A stretch of DNA of 64,000 nt from Selaginella tamariscina (GCA_003024785.1 PUQB01000163.1:366113-430112), one strand, 5' to 3'. Counted from the stretch's first letter, positions 34,534-47,980 are shown. Notes: a model not told the origin generated them from the sequence alone. Numbers and translations are program-made.

Positions 34534-37500
34534 TATTAGGAATCAAAGAGTGCAACAACAAGAAAAATGGACTCAACTCTCTTCTTTATTGTCTTTCTAT
34601 TTACTATGTCAAGATTACTAATTTAGCTAACTAAAATATTCTTTAATCTTTATACTCCCACTCAACTAACTTTAGAAGCGCCTTGGTGAGCACATCAGCA
34701 ATCATTTGTTTGGATCTCAAGAACTTGAACTTCAGCAATCTTACTTTCCTCCTTCTTCCTCACAAAATGATGCTTCACCCTCCCATGGAAAATTAGATTC
34801 TTTAACAACTTTAAGAAACTCTCGTTGTCATTATAAATCCTTGTAGGCTGATTTATTTGTAGCTTCCCTAGTTCTTTCATTAGGTATCTCAACCACAAAG
34901 CTTCCTTAGTTATTTTATAATCCCATGTACTCTGCTTTGTATGAAGACAAGGCAATTGCTTGTTGCCTCTTACTAGCTTAAGAAATAATTGCTCTACACT
35001 TGATAAAGCAATATCGTGTGGTTGATCTTTGTGTATCAATATAACTACCCCAATCAACATTGCAATAGCCCACAGATTTTGTTATAGAATCTCTCATGTA
35101 GCAAAGGCCAAAGTTGATTGTGTCTCAAAAGTATCTTAGCACTCTCTTGGCACCTTCCCAATGTTGGCTGCCTGGATTGTGTAGAAATCTACTCAGAACT
35201 CCCATTAAGTTCAAAATGTTTAGCTTGGCACATGTTGCAAAATAAACCAAGCTACCACATGCTAAAGAATAAGGAATATTCCACATTAGAATCTTCTCCT
35301 CTTCATTATCTTGGAAAATCTCTAAACCCAAGATAGATATAGTGCAACTTGTCCAAATTTGTCATGCTAAATTGCTTTCTTATGAAATTCTTAATTGCCA
35401 CTACATCCTTCTCATGCTTGCAAGCAAGAATTATATCATCCATGTACAAGATAATGATGATCCTTTGGGTACTTATAGTTTTGGTGTAAACTCCATAGTC
35501 AACTTCACTTCTCTTGAAGTCATGATCATTAAATAACTTGTCAATCTTCTGATACCAAGCCCTCGGACTTTGCTTTAATCCATAAATGAATTTCTTCAAC
35601 TTGCACAATTGATGCTCTCTCTCAACTTCTTCAAATCTTGGAGGTTACCTTATATACACCTCATTCTCATGAAGAAAAGTTCTCTTCACATCAAATTGAT
35701 GAAGTTCCAAATCCTCCTTTTTGCTATCACCAAAACCGATCTTGTGGATGTCATCTTCATCACTAGTGAGTAGGTCCGATCATAGTTGATGCCTTTGATC
35801 TGTGTGTACCCGATCACCACCAATCTTGCTCTATAGCACTCCACAATACCATCTGCATTGTACTTCTTTTTTGAAGACTCACTTGCATCCCATGAGATTT
35901 TGGAAATTCCCTTTGTCCACCAAGAATCCAAGATTCATGTCTTGTTCCTCAACATGGACTCAATTTCCTCTTTTATAACAATTAGCCACTTCTCTGCATC
36001 AGGTCCACTCAAAGCCTCCTTCAATGTGTGAGGATCACCATTCACGACTACTACTGAATGTATCACAAAATCCCCAAAACACTCTAGTGGAACCCAGTTG
36101 TTGATTGTTTGTTGATCTAAGGGTGGAGATGTCTTACATGAATCTTTTTTTGTTCCAGCGCCTTGGGATAGATGATGACTCCCCTATTATTGTACAAGTT
36201 CTTCAGGTTCTCCCCCTTCGACTCCTTGCACATCCAACTGTTCCCTTTGTTATTAATCTCTCACGAAAGGAAGATACTCAAGACCATTGTTATTGGAATC
36301 TTCTTCCTGAATCACAAGTTGTCCTTAATCCTTTACAATTAGTTTCTCTGTTGGATGCTCCTCATGTCTTGCAATGTCATGCTCATCAGAGATGACATGC
36401 CAACACCTTACCATCTTTCAATGCTCCACATCCCAAAGTTTGTACCCCTTGTTCTCATCACAATAGTCAACAAAGATGCATTCCCTACTGTTATCATCCA
36501 ACTTGCTCCTTGTCTTTTTTGGGATCAACCTCCAAGCTTTGCATTCGAAGATTCTCAGCTTAGACAAATCACATGGCTTACCACGATTTTAGTACAGCAT
36601 CTTGTAGTGATTTAGTTGGAACTCAAATAATAATGTACACAATTGTGTGCACGGCCATCCCCCAAAACTTTGGGTCAAGATCCTTGTGCTTCAACATGGA
36701 CTTTACCTTCTTCATAATGGTTTGCATTCGTCTCTCCACAATGCCATTCTACTCATGATTGTAGGGAAGAAAAAATTGCCTTTTGATGCCGTGTTGTTCA
36801 CGCTCACCTTCATTATCCGTCCTCAAACACTTGATCTTGTGTCCACATTCCAATTCTACTGCAACCTTGAACTACTAGAATATCCCAAACACCTCTGCTT
36901 TTTGTCATATGGTATAGATCCAATATTTCATGTTGAAATCATCCACAAATAACAAGAAATATCAACGATGTGTGCTTGGTAGGCCCCCACACATCCTCGT
37001 GAACCAGTTCCAAAGGTTCCTTCGTACAACTTTGACTTCACTGTAGAAAGGGCTCACGATGTTACTTCCCCAAGATGCAGCCTTTACAAATCTCTAACTC
37101 ACAGGAATAAACTCCAAGCCCATCTTTTGCTTAATCACTCGCCTTAAACTTCACTCATTAAGGTGCCTTAATTGTTGATGCCACATGAACAACTCCACAA
37201 AAATCTTTCTTCAAAATTGCTGCAAATGCCTCTGAAGTGAATGCCTCGAGCTTGTACAAGTCTTTCACTCTTGTACCTTCTCCAACAATGCACTTGCTAA
37301 GAGAATCCACCACCAATGCTCCTTTCTTATTGAACTGCAACTTCAAATTCAAATCCACCAACTTCACAATTAACAACAAGTTCTTCCCCAACTTTGGCAT
37401 AAGGTGGATGCCTTGCAACACTTTGAATTTGCCTCCACCAAAATTCAAAGTCACTTCTCCCTTGCCAACAATCCTCAACCGATGTTTGCCTCCAACTATG

Positions 37501-40378
37501 ATGGCTTGCTTCATCTCCAACAATTGATACCCCTCGAGCATCTTTTTGTTGAACATCATGAAGTGGGTGCAACATGAGTCAAACCACCATGACTCAACCT
37601 CCTCTTTGATCATGGCATCTGCAGAACACACAAACACCTTAGATGCAAAGGCTGATGCCTCACTTTCTGGATCCTCGCTACTGCTCTCGGATTCCACAAA
37701 ACCACGCTTGTTCTGCTTCTTAATGCTCTTGCCCTTGCTCCTGGAATCTGTTACATGCTCCTGGAATGTCATAGTTTTTACTTTGACTCGACCCTTTACT
37801 TTGGACGTTGACTGTTATTATCTATTATACTATGTTGATGGACCCTAAATGTAGTAGGAAATAGGCCCACTTAGTGCACTTGGGTATTTAGTGATGGTTC
37901 AGCCGGGTGTCATTAGGTATTTGCAGGAAACTCTAAACAAAGTTAAAACTTACCTTCTAGAAATCCACCTTCAATTTTGACGTTCCAATTAGGCTGATTG
38001 GTTAATGTATATGAGTTCGGCATGTTTAATAGGGTTAGGAAAATCCCTAGGGTTGACCTAACCCACGCCCTAAAAACCCCCACCCCCTTGGGTAGGGTTT
38101 TGGGGTTAGAGTTAAGCTAAGTTAAACACTCTTTCATTAACTTAATAAGGGGCTAGCTAATTTCGTGCCAGCCCACTTACACATTCAGGAAAGAGGGGGG
38201 GGGGGTCCCGTCGCATAAATAAGATAGAGTATGAGTAGGAGAGCTCTTGGGTTCATGACTAAGTTCATTGCTCTTTTGTTGGTGCAAGCTTCAGCTTGTG
38301 TCGTTAAGGTACAACCCTCTGTTGTGCCGCCTTAACTTCAAGATGACAGGGGTATGTTCCACCTTCGGGGTCGTTTACCCTTAACATTGACAAATCCATG
38401 CTTGGGAGGTCTTGTCGGAATGCACGTTCCAAGAGGCAAAGGTTGAGGCTTGTCTCCAGCCTCCTCTCCTTCATGTCAAGCTAGGTGTAGCACTCATGGC
38501 CAAGCAAGGCACATTCGTGTCCTTGTCCAACCGTGGGCGTGGGATCTTGTTTGACAGGTTCACATTACCCAATTCTTAAGGGTTCACTAAGGGGTTCTAG
38601 AGTTGGCATTTAGGAGCCACGTTTATGACACTTAGTGCAACTCTTGAATCTAAGGGCTATGGCATGATAGCCCACATCGTGGAAGGCAGTGTCACATGGA
38701 GATGTGACATTGGACTAGAAGTCACATGATACAACGCCCGAGGCACGCCCTTTGGGGTCGTGTCATGGGTTTGTTGCCAAGGGGTTGGATACTCTAGTAA
38801 ACATACATGCTTGTGTTTGCACTAGGGTGCTAAACCTTGGGCATTCACTCGAGGGAGGTTAGGTCTCGTAATTGCTTGTGCTTTGGCACTCTTGGCTAGG
38901 GGGTGTTCTCTTAGGATTTAAGGGTTGAACAACTTAAGCTCATTAGCAAAAGCTTTATCATAAGACACTCACAAGGTATGTACTTAGGGTTATCCAAACC
39001 TGGCCTTAGGGAGTTTGTTTAAGCATAACATTCGTCACTTGAATGCTTAAGGGTTAGTCGTAGTTCAAGGTACCCCTTGTCGCCCTAAAGGGGTTGTTCT
39101 CCTGGATGGAGGTGATTTCTTAAGGGGTAAGTGACGATGTCTTAGCTCTGTCACAGGGACATGTGTGAGACACATCTCCTTTGTGGGGTTAGGGCATGAG
39201 CCTGTCTAGGTCTACTGGGATAGGATCCTAAAATTTACTCGAGATATCCTCTAGGGTTCGAGGGATAATCATTCTAGGGAGCTTAGGATAGGACTCTAAG
39301 TCTTCTGTTTAACTAGACATCCGAGTCAGACTTTTAAAATTATATTGGAATACTTAACATTGTTCACATAGGGAATTGACGCTGGAAGGTCACTTCGCAG
39401 CCATGTATTGCCACGTGTTAGCCCTCCGAGTTAAAACTTTGACATGGAATCTGCTACAAGCTCCTTTTGCTTCTCTTTTAGAAGATTCTTTTTCTTGCAT
39501 GAATAGAATCATGTGATGTGACCAAAATTAAGTAGAAAGTTTAAGCCATAGTAGGATCCTCCTCTTTCAATTGTAGATGCTCCTACGAGATCCTTCCCAA
39601 CAAATCACTAGTCTTTAAAAGATCCTTCCCACTATAGATCAAGATCCTCATAATTGCATAGGACAGAGGTAGTCCTATCAAGATTGTCATTGCCAACAAA
39701 GTATCTAAAAGTTTCGTCTGCAAAGTTGTATTCAATTGAGTGAACTTTACCTTCATCTCACTCATGTACTCTAATGGATCCTTTTCTTCTTGCATCGTCT
39801 TAGTGAAAAATCTTTGGAATTAAGATACTTGATATCCGACATCTTTCTTTTCGTAAGCATCGAACATTGTCTCCCATGCTTTAGCTGCATCCATTACTTC
39901 ATCGATTGTTCCCAACTACAATAGCCTTTTTTTTCCACTCTCTATGCTCTAGATCAGTGGGATTTGATGGGCAGATAGAGGTTTCATTGACGATCTCCCA
40001 TAGCTTTAGCTTCTCCAACATGCTTTTCATTTTGATCTTCCACCCAAACACATTCTCGTTGTCCAACTTGTCAATTTTGAACTTCATCTTTAAATTCTTC
40101 ACCATCTCAACTATACAATCCGTCGGTAGCACCAAAATAACCCGCACAAGCTGAATCCCTCACAAGATCAACACACATTTTTCACAAAAGAAAACAAATT
40201 GCACAGGCTCCACTACCATATTAAGAATCAAAGAGTGCAACAATAAGAAAATTAAACTCAACTCTACTCTCTGCTATCTCTCTATTTATGATGTTACCAC
40301 GTACACACAGAGTTACTTATTAATTTAACTAATTAGAGTATTCTTCAATCCTATCTTCTAGAGTATTCTTCTCTAACA
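34534..40378 (-). mobile_element. Ty1/copia LTR retrotransposon inserted in cupin copy 4
   Basis: An old, heavily broken element (more than ten breaks) in reverse orientation. LTRs are short (about 34534-34655 and 40219-40378; the outer end reads TGTTAGAGAAG on the minus strand). A primer-binding-like TGGTAGTGGAGCC lies inside the right LTR, close to the initiator tRNA-Met form. Parts on the minus strand: gag (about 39.5-40.15 kb), protease region (37.2-37.77 kb), integrase remains (about 36.0-37.1 kb), reverse transcriptase with YMDD (35.3-35.9 kb) and RNase H (34.7-35.06 kb). LTR divergence is large. It interrupts exon 2 of cupin copy 4 and is itself interrupted by a solo LTR at 37767-39444. 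Confidence 0.9.
37767..39444. repeat. Solo LTR d nested in the copia element
   Basis: 1678 bp from TGTCATAGTTTTTACTTTG to GTTAAAACTTTGACA, flanked on both sides by a perfect 5-bp TGGAA (37762-37766, 39445-39449). It belongs to the same family as the three LTRs in the 9.3-kb transposon. The two ends form an imperfect inverted repeat of about 15 bp, longer than is usual for an LTR. Confidence 0.85.
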
Positions 40379-41348
40379 CTCCAAGTAGAACTTGACCACT
40401 GGTGATATATATGTTTTTCCAGGCGGAATTTTGATCTATATACTTAACACTGAGGAAGCCCAAAGGCTGCATGTGTTTGCATACATCCGAGAGCCTGGAA
40501 CCTGGACATTTTCAATCTTCCTTTGTTGGAGGTGGTGAAGACCCCTGCCGTCCTCTCTGGGTTTGATAGGGATACTCTTGCTGATGCTTTCAAGGTATGT
40601 AAACATACGTGTGTTTGTGTAACATATTAAGCGTGTGTGTAATATACTGAGCATGCTTAAGTGTTCTTGTACCGAGGATGGTGAGGACCCGACAAGGTCT
40701 CAGAATAAGGGTCCAATTATCTACACCAGCAGGTCAGAGTTGAGACAAAGAACAAATGATGGTGACGATAAACAGTCTCAGAAGACACCTGATTTTGAAA
40801 ATGACAATGGTTGGACAATTGCTGTTCATGGCAAGGAGTTTAGTCCCTTGCAAGATGCTGGAGTCGGAGTCTTCGCTGTTAGCTTGAAAATACATATACT
40901 AGTATTAATTAAACTACATTTTTATAATGCTTGTTGACAGAGAGCTTTGCTTGCACCTCACTGGAATCCAAGGGCTTCTGAAGTTGCATTTGTGACTGAG
41001 GGACAGGGAGGCATTCAGGTTTCTTATCCAAATGGAATCAGTGCTTTGAACCAGAGGGTGGACGAAGATACAGTGATCTTTGTTCCTCGGTATTTCCTCA
41101 TGTCTCAAATCGCTTCACGTGAAGGTCCCTTTGAGTTTGTTGGTTTCAGCACATCATCTCGTCCAAATCGTCCACAGTTTTTAGCAGGTGCATTTTCTCT
41201 CTCTCTCTCAAACACACACACTTTCACAGTTGTGGCCAAGGCATTCAACGTCCCTGAAGAGCGTTTGAAGACTATATTGGACAGTCAACCAGATGGTATA
41301 ATTCTACCTGGCATTATAGAGGAAGATGCTAAATACGTGGTTATGTGA
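40379..41348 (+). pseudogene. Vicilin-like globulin, copy 4, 3' part
   Basis: The gene resumes in exon 2 at the point where the copia element entered (AGAACTTGACCACTGGTGA). Exon 2 and exon 3 carry indels and a changed exon 3 acceptor. Exon 4 (from about 40941) reads well: LAPHWNPRASEVAFVTEGQG to the RPNRPQFLAG donor. Exon 5 has lost its first 30 or so bases but keeps EERLKTILDSQPDGIILPG and ends YVVM-stop at 41348. Together with 34110-34533 it is one dead gene with a 5.8-kb insertion. Confidence 0.85.
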
Positions 41349-43500
41349 AAGCAAGCAAGCCCATAATATATAATGTAGCTTATAAAGCCATAATAAGTTG
41401 GTAATGTCGTACCTCGACCACACAAATTCATATTTTACTCTTTGTTAACAATTTAGTTAAAAAGGCATATGAATGGACATTAGTTCTACCTTATGTGAAT
41501 GACATTGCCTTATTTATATGATGTAGAATTCAATTATAGCTATTTATATATGATGTTATGGTCAATTTTCAATTTCATATTAAAATACAAGTGTATATTT
41601 AGCAAATGTGTGTTGAGAGCCATTAAATCTGGAAAATGATCAATCAAATCATGTTTAATTTAATTATTTCTTTTATCTTAAAGTGTATTAAAGTTTGATT
41701 TTATTAAAATAAATATTTTTCTCACGATAAAGACGCAAACAATTAAAATCATGTTTTCTGTTAAAATGTGTTTAAATACAAAGTAATTCGATTATTTATT
41801 TATTTAGCTGAAATTCAAAATCTTTTAAATTATCTGTTTATCATTCTTCATTTTGGGAAATAATACTACTGGTAATAAAATTAGGAAATGCTAATAATTC
41901 AAGCTTTCAGATAGCATATATATAGAGAAAAATATATATTATAATCCTACCCCGTTAAAATTTATATATATACCGTTTTAAGTTTAAAATTTGTCCCTGC
42001 ATATTTATATACTTCTACATTAGCAAATATGAAATTACACACACACACACACACTATAAATTAATAGTGGACACTCACCCCTTCGCTATTTGAACATCCA
42101 ATTCTTATTATATACATTATTTAAATATTTAAATAAAAAGAACCTTTAGGGTCAACATTTTTATTTATATATATATATGTAATTTATTATAAATAAACTT
42201 TTTAAATATATGTTTATTATTTTATTAATCAATAAAGTAAGATTAAATAAATTAATATAAAGGATATCCAAATAACAAAGGGTAGCAAGCCCCAATTAAT
42301 AAAGAGTATCATATATATGTAAAGGGCTTGCCAATTGAGTGTATTTTTTAATTATTTTTACTTAATTGATTAATAAAATACTAAAAATTAAGTGAAAACA
42401 TATATTTCAAAAAATTTATATATAATAATCATATGTATAAATAAAATGTATTAATCTTAAAAGTTTTTATATTTAGATATTTAAACATATATAAAATGAG
42501 GGTGGATGTCCAAATAACCAAGAGGTGCCATATGCAAATCAGAAATAAGATTGTATTTTTGTGTTCTTAATTTATGTTATCATTATGTAAGCCTCCTTAG
42601 CTTAAACATTAATATAATTTAATTTTTATAAATTTTAAAATTAAAATAAAATTTAAACCATTTAATTAGGATGTATACTATTCTAATTTTCTTTCATTAA
42701 AAGTTTTAAAATGAAATTTAAATATTAAGATGTACTACATCATAAGATATTATTAAAATATTTTAACCTTTTTTTCTTTTTACTTTGTTAAAGAAATAAA
42801 ATGCATCTATAACATATATTTAAAACAGAAATCACGCGCGCGCGCACACACGTATGTATATATAATACATTTATGTATAATAAATAATATATATTTATTA
42901 TACATATATGTTTTTGAATAGAGTATAATTATAAATATTCAAACTTCATAAGACAAATTGGGTATATATTTAATAAAGGGTACCTTAACACGATTACATA
43001 CTATTCTAGCTTCATATCTACATTGTACTATATTGTTTTGCACCACAGGCAAAATTGTTAATGATATGCATAATAGACATGCTGTAAAACTTTAGCCTTT
43101 TATTGTTCACTCGAGACGAATGATTAAGTCATCATCATTTTAGATAAACCCTAAATCCAACTTTAAATTTGTTTGCGTTCTAACATGCATTACATATACA
43201 AATATTCACTCGCATGCATACAATTTTATACGATTGTACACTTACACGGGTATTGTTAAGTTTTTTTTTACAATATATGGATACAGTTACAAATTCATAT
43301 GATATATACATATAAAAGATTAACTGTTAATATCGTTTCAGAATATATTGAAGAATGTACAGTATGTGTGAATGGAAGGAATGTGTAAATCTAGGGTGGA
43401 ATAGGCAATAATAATAATAATCCGGTAGGATATAGAATACAAACGTACACCCATCCATTTTCTACGTAGAACGTGAGATACCCTACAGAATACAAGGGTA
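41349..43500. other. AT-rich intergenic region
   Basis: More than 2 kb with no supported coding sequence. It holds short simple repeats, for example (CA)n near 42.04 kb and (CG)n/(CA)n near 42.84 kb, and long A/T-rich stretches. I see no element ends. Confidence 0.5.
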
Positions 43501-43509
43501 TGCAAGCAC

Positions 43510-43690
43510 ATGAAAGTTAACTCTTCGTGTTTCTTCTCTTCAATATGGATACCATAACCACCATGGCCAACCATAGTCTGGCCCGTACCATGTCCCTATC
43601 CACCACCGCTGTTGTGACTGCACAAACAACCAGCATAACCAGAGTGGTCATCTCCATTCACATGCCCTCCACCGTAGCTTAGTGGCCTTC
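43510..43690 (-). pseudogene. Gly-rich protein gene fragment (type A-like)
   Basis: On the minus strand a broken reading frame resembles exon 2 of the type A family: GGGHVNGDDHSGYAG, SHNSGGG, then GHGGYGIHIEEKKHEEL. It lies just after cupin copy 5 on the same strand, which is where type A follows cupin copy 1. One stop interrupts it, and no first exon or promoter is seen. Confidence 0.5.
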
Positions 43691-44091
43691 ATTGCTAGAA
43701 GAAGAAAACCGGAGAGAGAGAGTCAAGGTACAGTATTACAGCTCTATGTCTTTAGGTTGAGTTTAAATAAAACTTATCTTACATGGTACTGAGAATTTGC
43801 AGTCCATTTACGTTAAATCACTCTATAGATGAACTGGTATATGAAAAAACACTTTATACGCACAACACGCGCATTCACATGCGTACACACGCATTATGGT
43901 ATATATTAATGACAGTATACCAAAGGGATATACACGAAAATTGACCATAACAATTGAGTTTACACAATGCCATTCGTAGAAGGTAAAACAAATGTCTCTA
44001 ACTAAACTCGAAGCGTTAATATATATATAATGTAGTTTGTAAAGCACTCATACATCAGACTGCACATTACAAACTATGTGCTTGCTTTCTT

Positions 44092-45619
44092 TTACATAAC
44101 TACGTATCTAGGTTTTGGAGCATCTTCCTCTTCCTCTATAAAGCGTAGAATATACCATCTGGTTGACTGCCCAGTATAGTCTTCAAACGCTCTTCAGAGA
44201 CGTTGAATGCCTTGGACATAATGTCACCCTCAACTGCCTTGAGAACTGAGCTTGAACCTTTATAATAACAACAGTAACACCGCATCAGCAAGACGGCAGT
44301 GTGTGTGTGTACGTGCGCGTGTGTGTGTATGAGAGAGAGATGCACCTGCTAAAAACTGTGGACAATTTGGACGAGATGATGTACTGAAACCAACAAACTC
44401 AAAGGGACCATCACGTGAAGCGATTTGGGACATGGGAAATACCGAGGAACAAAGAAGACCGTACCCTCGTCTACCCTCTTGTTTAAAGCGTTGGTTCCAT
44501 TTGGATAAGAAACTTGAATGCGTCCGTGTCCTTCAGTCACAAATGCAACTTCAGAAGCCCTTGGATTCCAGTGAGGTGCAAGCAAAGCTCCCTGTCAACA
44601 AGTAATATAAAAATGTAGTTTAATTAATACTAGTATATGTATAATATTACAAAATGCTTACTGGTTTCAAGCTAACAGCGAAGACTCCAACTCCAGCGTC
44701 TTGCAAGGGACTAAACTCCTTGCCATGAACAGCAATGCTCCAACCATTGTCATTTTGAATATCAGGTGTCTTCTTAAGAAGATTGAAAGGCTTGGGCGAC
44801 TGTTCATTATCACCATCATTTGTTGTTTGCCTCAACTCTGACCTGCTGCTGGTGTAGAGAATTGGACCCTTGTTCTGAGACCTTGTCAGGTCCTCAACAT
44901 CCTCAGGAGCAACCTGTACAAGAAACACTTACGCATGCTTAATACACACGCGCACATACCTTGAAGGCAGCAGCAAGAGTATCTTTATCAAACCCAGAGA
45001 GAATAGTACGGGGTATTCACCCCCTCCAAGAAGGAAGATTGAAAGTGTCCAGGTTCCAGGCTCTCGAGGTGTCACACATGGCAAAGACACGCAGCCTTTG
45101 CCCTTCATCAGTGTTGAGTATATAAAACACAAGCCCGCCTGGAAGAGCATATATATCACCAGTGGTCAAGTTCTGCTTGGAGAGTTTCCCTTCTTCAACC
45201 CATCCAAGTGTCAGCTGTCCTGTAATCAAATACGAAAAACATATAAAATAATATACATGGTTTCTATAAACTATTGCATGTATATCCTGCTCACCTTTGT
45301 GGACATATATAACACAAGAGGCATCGAGATATTGAGGGAGCAAAAGGGCTTTGGGCTCCATGCTAATGATGCTTAAACCGATATGATTTGCTGCTAAAAC
45401 ACCGGCTTCATCCGGACCAGGAAGAACTCTAATCTCACCTGCCTCTGTTTTTGCTATCTGAACCGGCTCCTTGAGCACAAACGGACTAGGCCGCTTATGG
45501 TGATGCTCAGATTCATCCTCATCATGGTGATGAGCGTATCCATCTCCACGATGCCTAACAGCAGCAGCATCCAGAACCAGAAGCATACACAGTACAAAGA
45601 GCTTCTGTGTGTTCGCCAT
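44092..45619 (-). pseudogene. Vicilin-like storage globulin, copy 5 (few frameshifts)
   Basis: Five exons on the minus strand, from an ATG at 45619 to a stop at 44092, with conserved splice sites. Exon 1 (45619-45295) is intact: signal peptide MANTQKLFVLCMLLVL, His-rich region, then FVLKEPVQIAKTEAGEIRVL. Exon 2 (45219-44960) has a one-base loss (ACCTCGAGAG) and, about 30 bases on, a net two-base loss, so the frame is restored only after a stop. Exon 4 has a one-base loss near FVPRYFP. Exon 5 has small changes near the C-terminus. Second-cupin motifs are kept. It is the least changed copy in exon 1, but still cannot encode the full protein as written. Confidence 0.8.
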
Positions 45620-45749
45620 AGTTTTAATCTGTAGAACTTAAAACTTAATTAAGAACTGGAAGGAGTATGAGAGAAATGCAAGTACCTGAAGACGAGAAGT
45701 AAATTGGCACGGCGACTACCTGCGCCTTAAAGTGGCGGAGGACATACCG

Positions 45750-45755
45750 CATGCA
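45750..45755 (+). promoter_or_regulatory. RY motif upstream of cupin copy 5
   Basis: CATGCA in the context CCGCATGCAGCTGCC lies about 130 bp before the ATG, in the inverted orientation expected for this minus-strand gene. Confidence 0.45.
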
Positions 45756-46550
45756 GCTGCCAAGTATACACTGGTGAATCCATAGTTGTAAAGCAGACAG
45801 TGAACTACAGATATTTTTTAGAATATGCTTGAATATGCTTAAAATATATTAAATTATTCTTTTAAAAAAAATAGCAGGAAAATATTATACTTTTTAAAAT
45901 TGAATTTATTTAAATAAATTAATTAAAAAAAACCAAAGAATAAAATATTCAATAAATAAACTATAAACACAAATATATACAACAAAAGATATTACACATG
46001 CATATGTGCATTAACAAAATGTATAAATATCATTATTAAAAATATAGGGTCCTCTTAAGTATAATTAATTAATTTAATTATTTTTTTAAATTTAAAACAT
46101 CTTTAAAATTAATGTACTTCATCTATATACATGATTTGGTACATATAAATTTCCTTAAATACAATTAATCAAATCTTAATTAATTACGAAAAGAAATTAT
46201 TAATCACTAATTGAATAAATTAAAAAGTTAATTATAAGTATTAAGAGAATTATGAAGAATATATAAAGGAAATTAAACGTCGTCTTAAAACCCTCAAGAA
46301 CATCCTAAATGTATTTGTATGCATTACACACCATACATATGTACACATAAGCATTATATATGTATGTGTGTGTGCGATTTATTCATTTACATATTTTAAT
46401 TCTCAACCTTAACATTTAAGTAAATATATACAACAATCATAATTATAATATGAATGTGGTAGAGCATATATATACTCAGCTTATCTTTGTATGTAACTAG
46501 AAACACACATTTTATTATACCAAGTCTATTTATTACATCTTTATATTATA

Positions 46551-46940
46551 TTACGGGCACCCTCCATGTTTGTTCTGGGCGCAACCATCGTAGTCTGGCT
46601 GTTCATAGTGTACGTGACCAGTAGCATGCCCAGAGACACCGTTATTGTTGTGGCCATGTTCATGAGGTGGGTTGGTGGTATATGCACCTCCCTGGTATCC
46701 TTGACCATATGCGGAACCATGGCCAGTATACGCGCCTTCACCATAGCCAGGCTGACCGTGTCCATATCCGTATCCAGAATTCACATTTCCTTCACCACCG
46801 TAACCTGCATAGTTGTTGCTATAGTTAAGAAACCAAAGTATATGAATGAATGTGTTTGCGCGTATGCAGGCATCACAATAGTGACATTATTATCTGGTGA
46901 TAAAATAAAATAAATATGTTTTAATCCCTTGTAGCCAATT

Positions 46941-47015
<75 letters not shown>

Positions 47016-47113
47016 CCATATCCTGGAGCTGGAGCTGGATTATTGTGACCATATCCAGGGTTAGGAGTGTGGACATGCTCGTCCTTCCTGTCACCGTAGA
47101 ACATTGAAGCCAT
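46551..47113 (-). CDS. Type B Gly/His/Tyr-rich protein
   Basis: Two exons (47113-47017 and 46804-46551) join in phase and encode 116 residues without interruption. The N-terminus MASMFYGDRKDEHVHTPNPG matches the type A proteins, so the two types share an origin. The rest is low-complexity: GYGYGHGQPGYGEG, an HEHGHNNNG stretch, and a C-terminus with two Cys (DYDGCAQNKHGGCP). There is no signal peptide or membrane segment. The donor is GTCATA (GTAATA in the paralogue) and the intron carries a (CT)n(TA)n repeat. A TATA box (CTTATATA, 47194-47201) lies about 85 bp upstream. A hydrophilic, disordered desiccation-type protein is inferred from the neighbours and the type A kinship. A plain glycine-rich protein is the alternative. 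Confidence 0.7.
46943..47013. repeat. (CT)n(TA)n microsatellite in the intron
   Basis: About 20 CT units are followed by about 15 TA units, within the type B intron. The counterpart at 30236-30301 is on the opposite strand. Confidence 0.9.
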
Positions 47114-47749
47114 TTTTTTTAATAACTGCAACTATACAAAGAACACGAGAAAGATGGACAGTTGAGTACGATGAGGAGTACAAGAGCTCTTGGCTTATAT
47201 AGGGGATCTTACATATGAAATAATGACAAGTGGGACAACAAATGCATGACAACAATGGCCACTTACAATCATAAAAGAATAATTTATTTACAGTGTCGTC
47301 GTGGGCAGAGAACCTAGAATATAAGGTTATCATGTCACTGGATCTTTATTATGATTATGTTTATAATTAATTTTAATGTATACAGCATAGAGGCCATCTA
47401 CCCTTACCTTAGCAATTCCTTTATTTATAAAATTTAAGTAGTGTGAGGCATTTTCACTAATTCTCTTATTTTTAAAACATAAGTAAAGTACTACAGTATC
47501 TAAGACCATTTCTGAAGTGAATTACTAAGGTGAATTATAATAATATTTTTTATATATTCACACGTATGAATAACATGTCATTAATTTAATTATAAGTTTA
47601 AAATTAAAGGTTAGTGTGAATATATTTCACTTACTTAAGATTTAAATTAAGAGTTAATGTGAAAAGAAATCACATTAAACCCTTGTATACATTTAAGTAA
47701 ATAAGTTAAGAGTTGGTGTGAATGACCCGTAGACACGTAGACGTCAACC

Positions 47750-47980
47750 CAATGCAAATTTCTGTAATTCATTTTCGTTTAGATCCACGTCTCATGTTGA
47801 AAGAGTGCGATAAAACTACAAATAAGCAATATATATATATATATATATATATATTAAACTTCAAACTGTGATAAATTCTTATATAAGACCGGGTCTGAAG
47901 ATCTGTAACTGGTAAATCCCAACTTTTGGCTGCTGTATACAGTGTTATAAACATGCAGTACATGTATAAAACTTCATATG
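47750..47980. repeat. Inverted copy of the (TA)n spacer
   Basis: Reverse counterpart of 4.74-4.93 kb and 20.25-20.40 kb. It lies between the type A and type B genes, as in the plus-strand block. Confidence 0.6.

Noticed and set aside
36105-36952. Plus-strand open frames in the copia element
   Set aside because: They are the reverse complement of integrase remains and have no recognisable protein features.
42830-42860. (CG)n/(CA)n stretch as a Z-DNA regulatory element
   Set aside because: Too short and in a gene-free region; an ordinary simple repeat is sufficient explanation.
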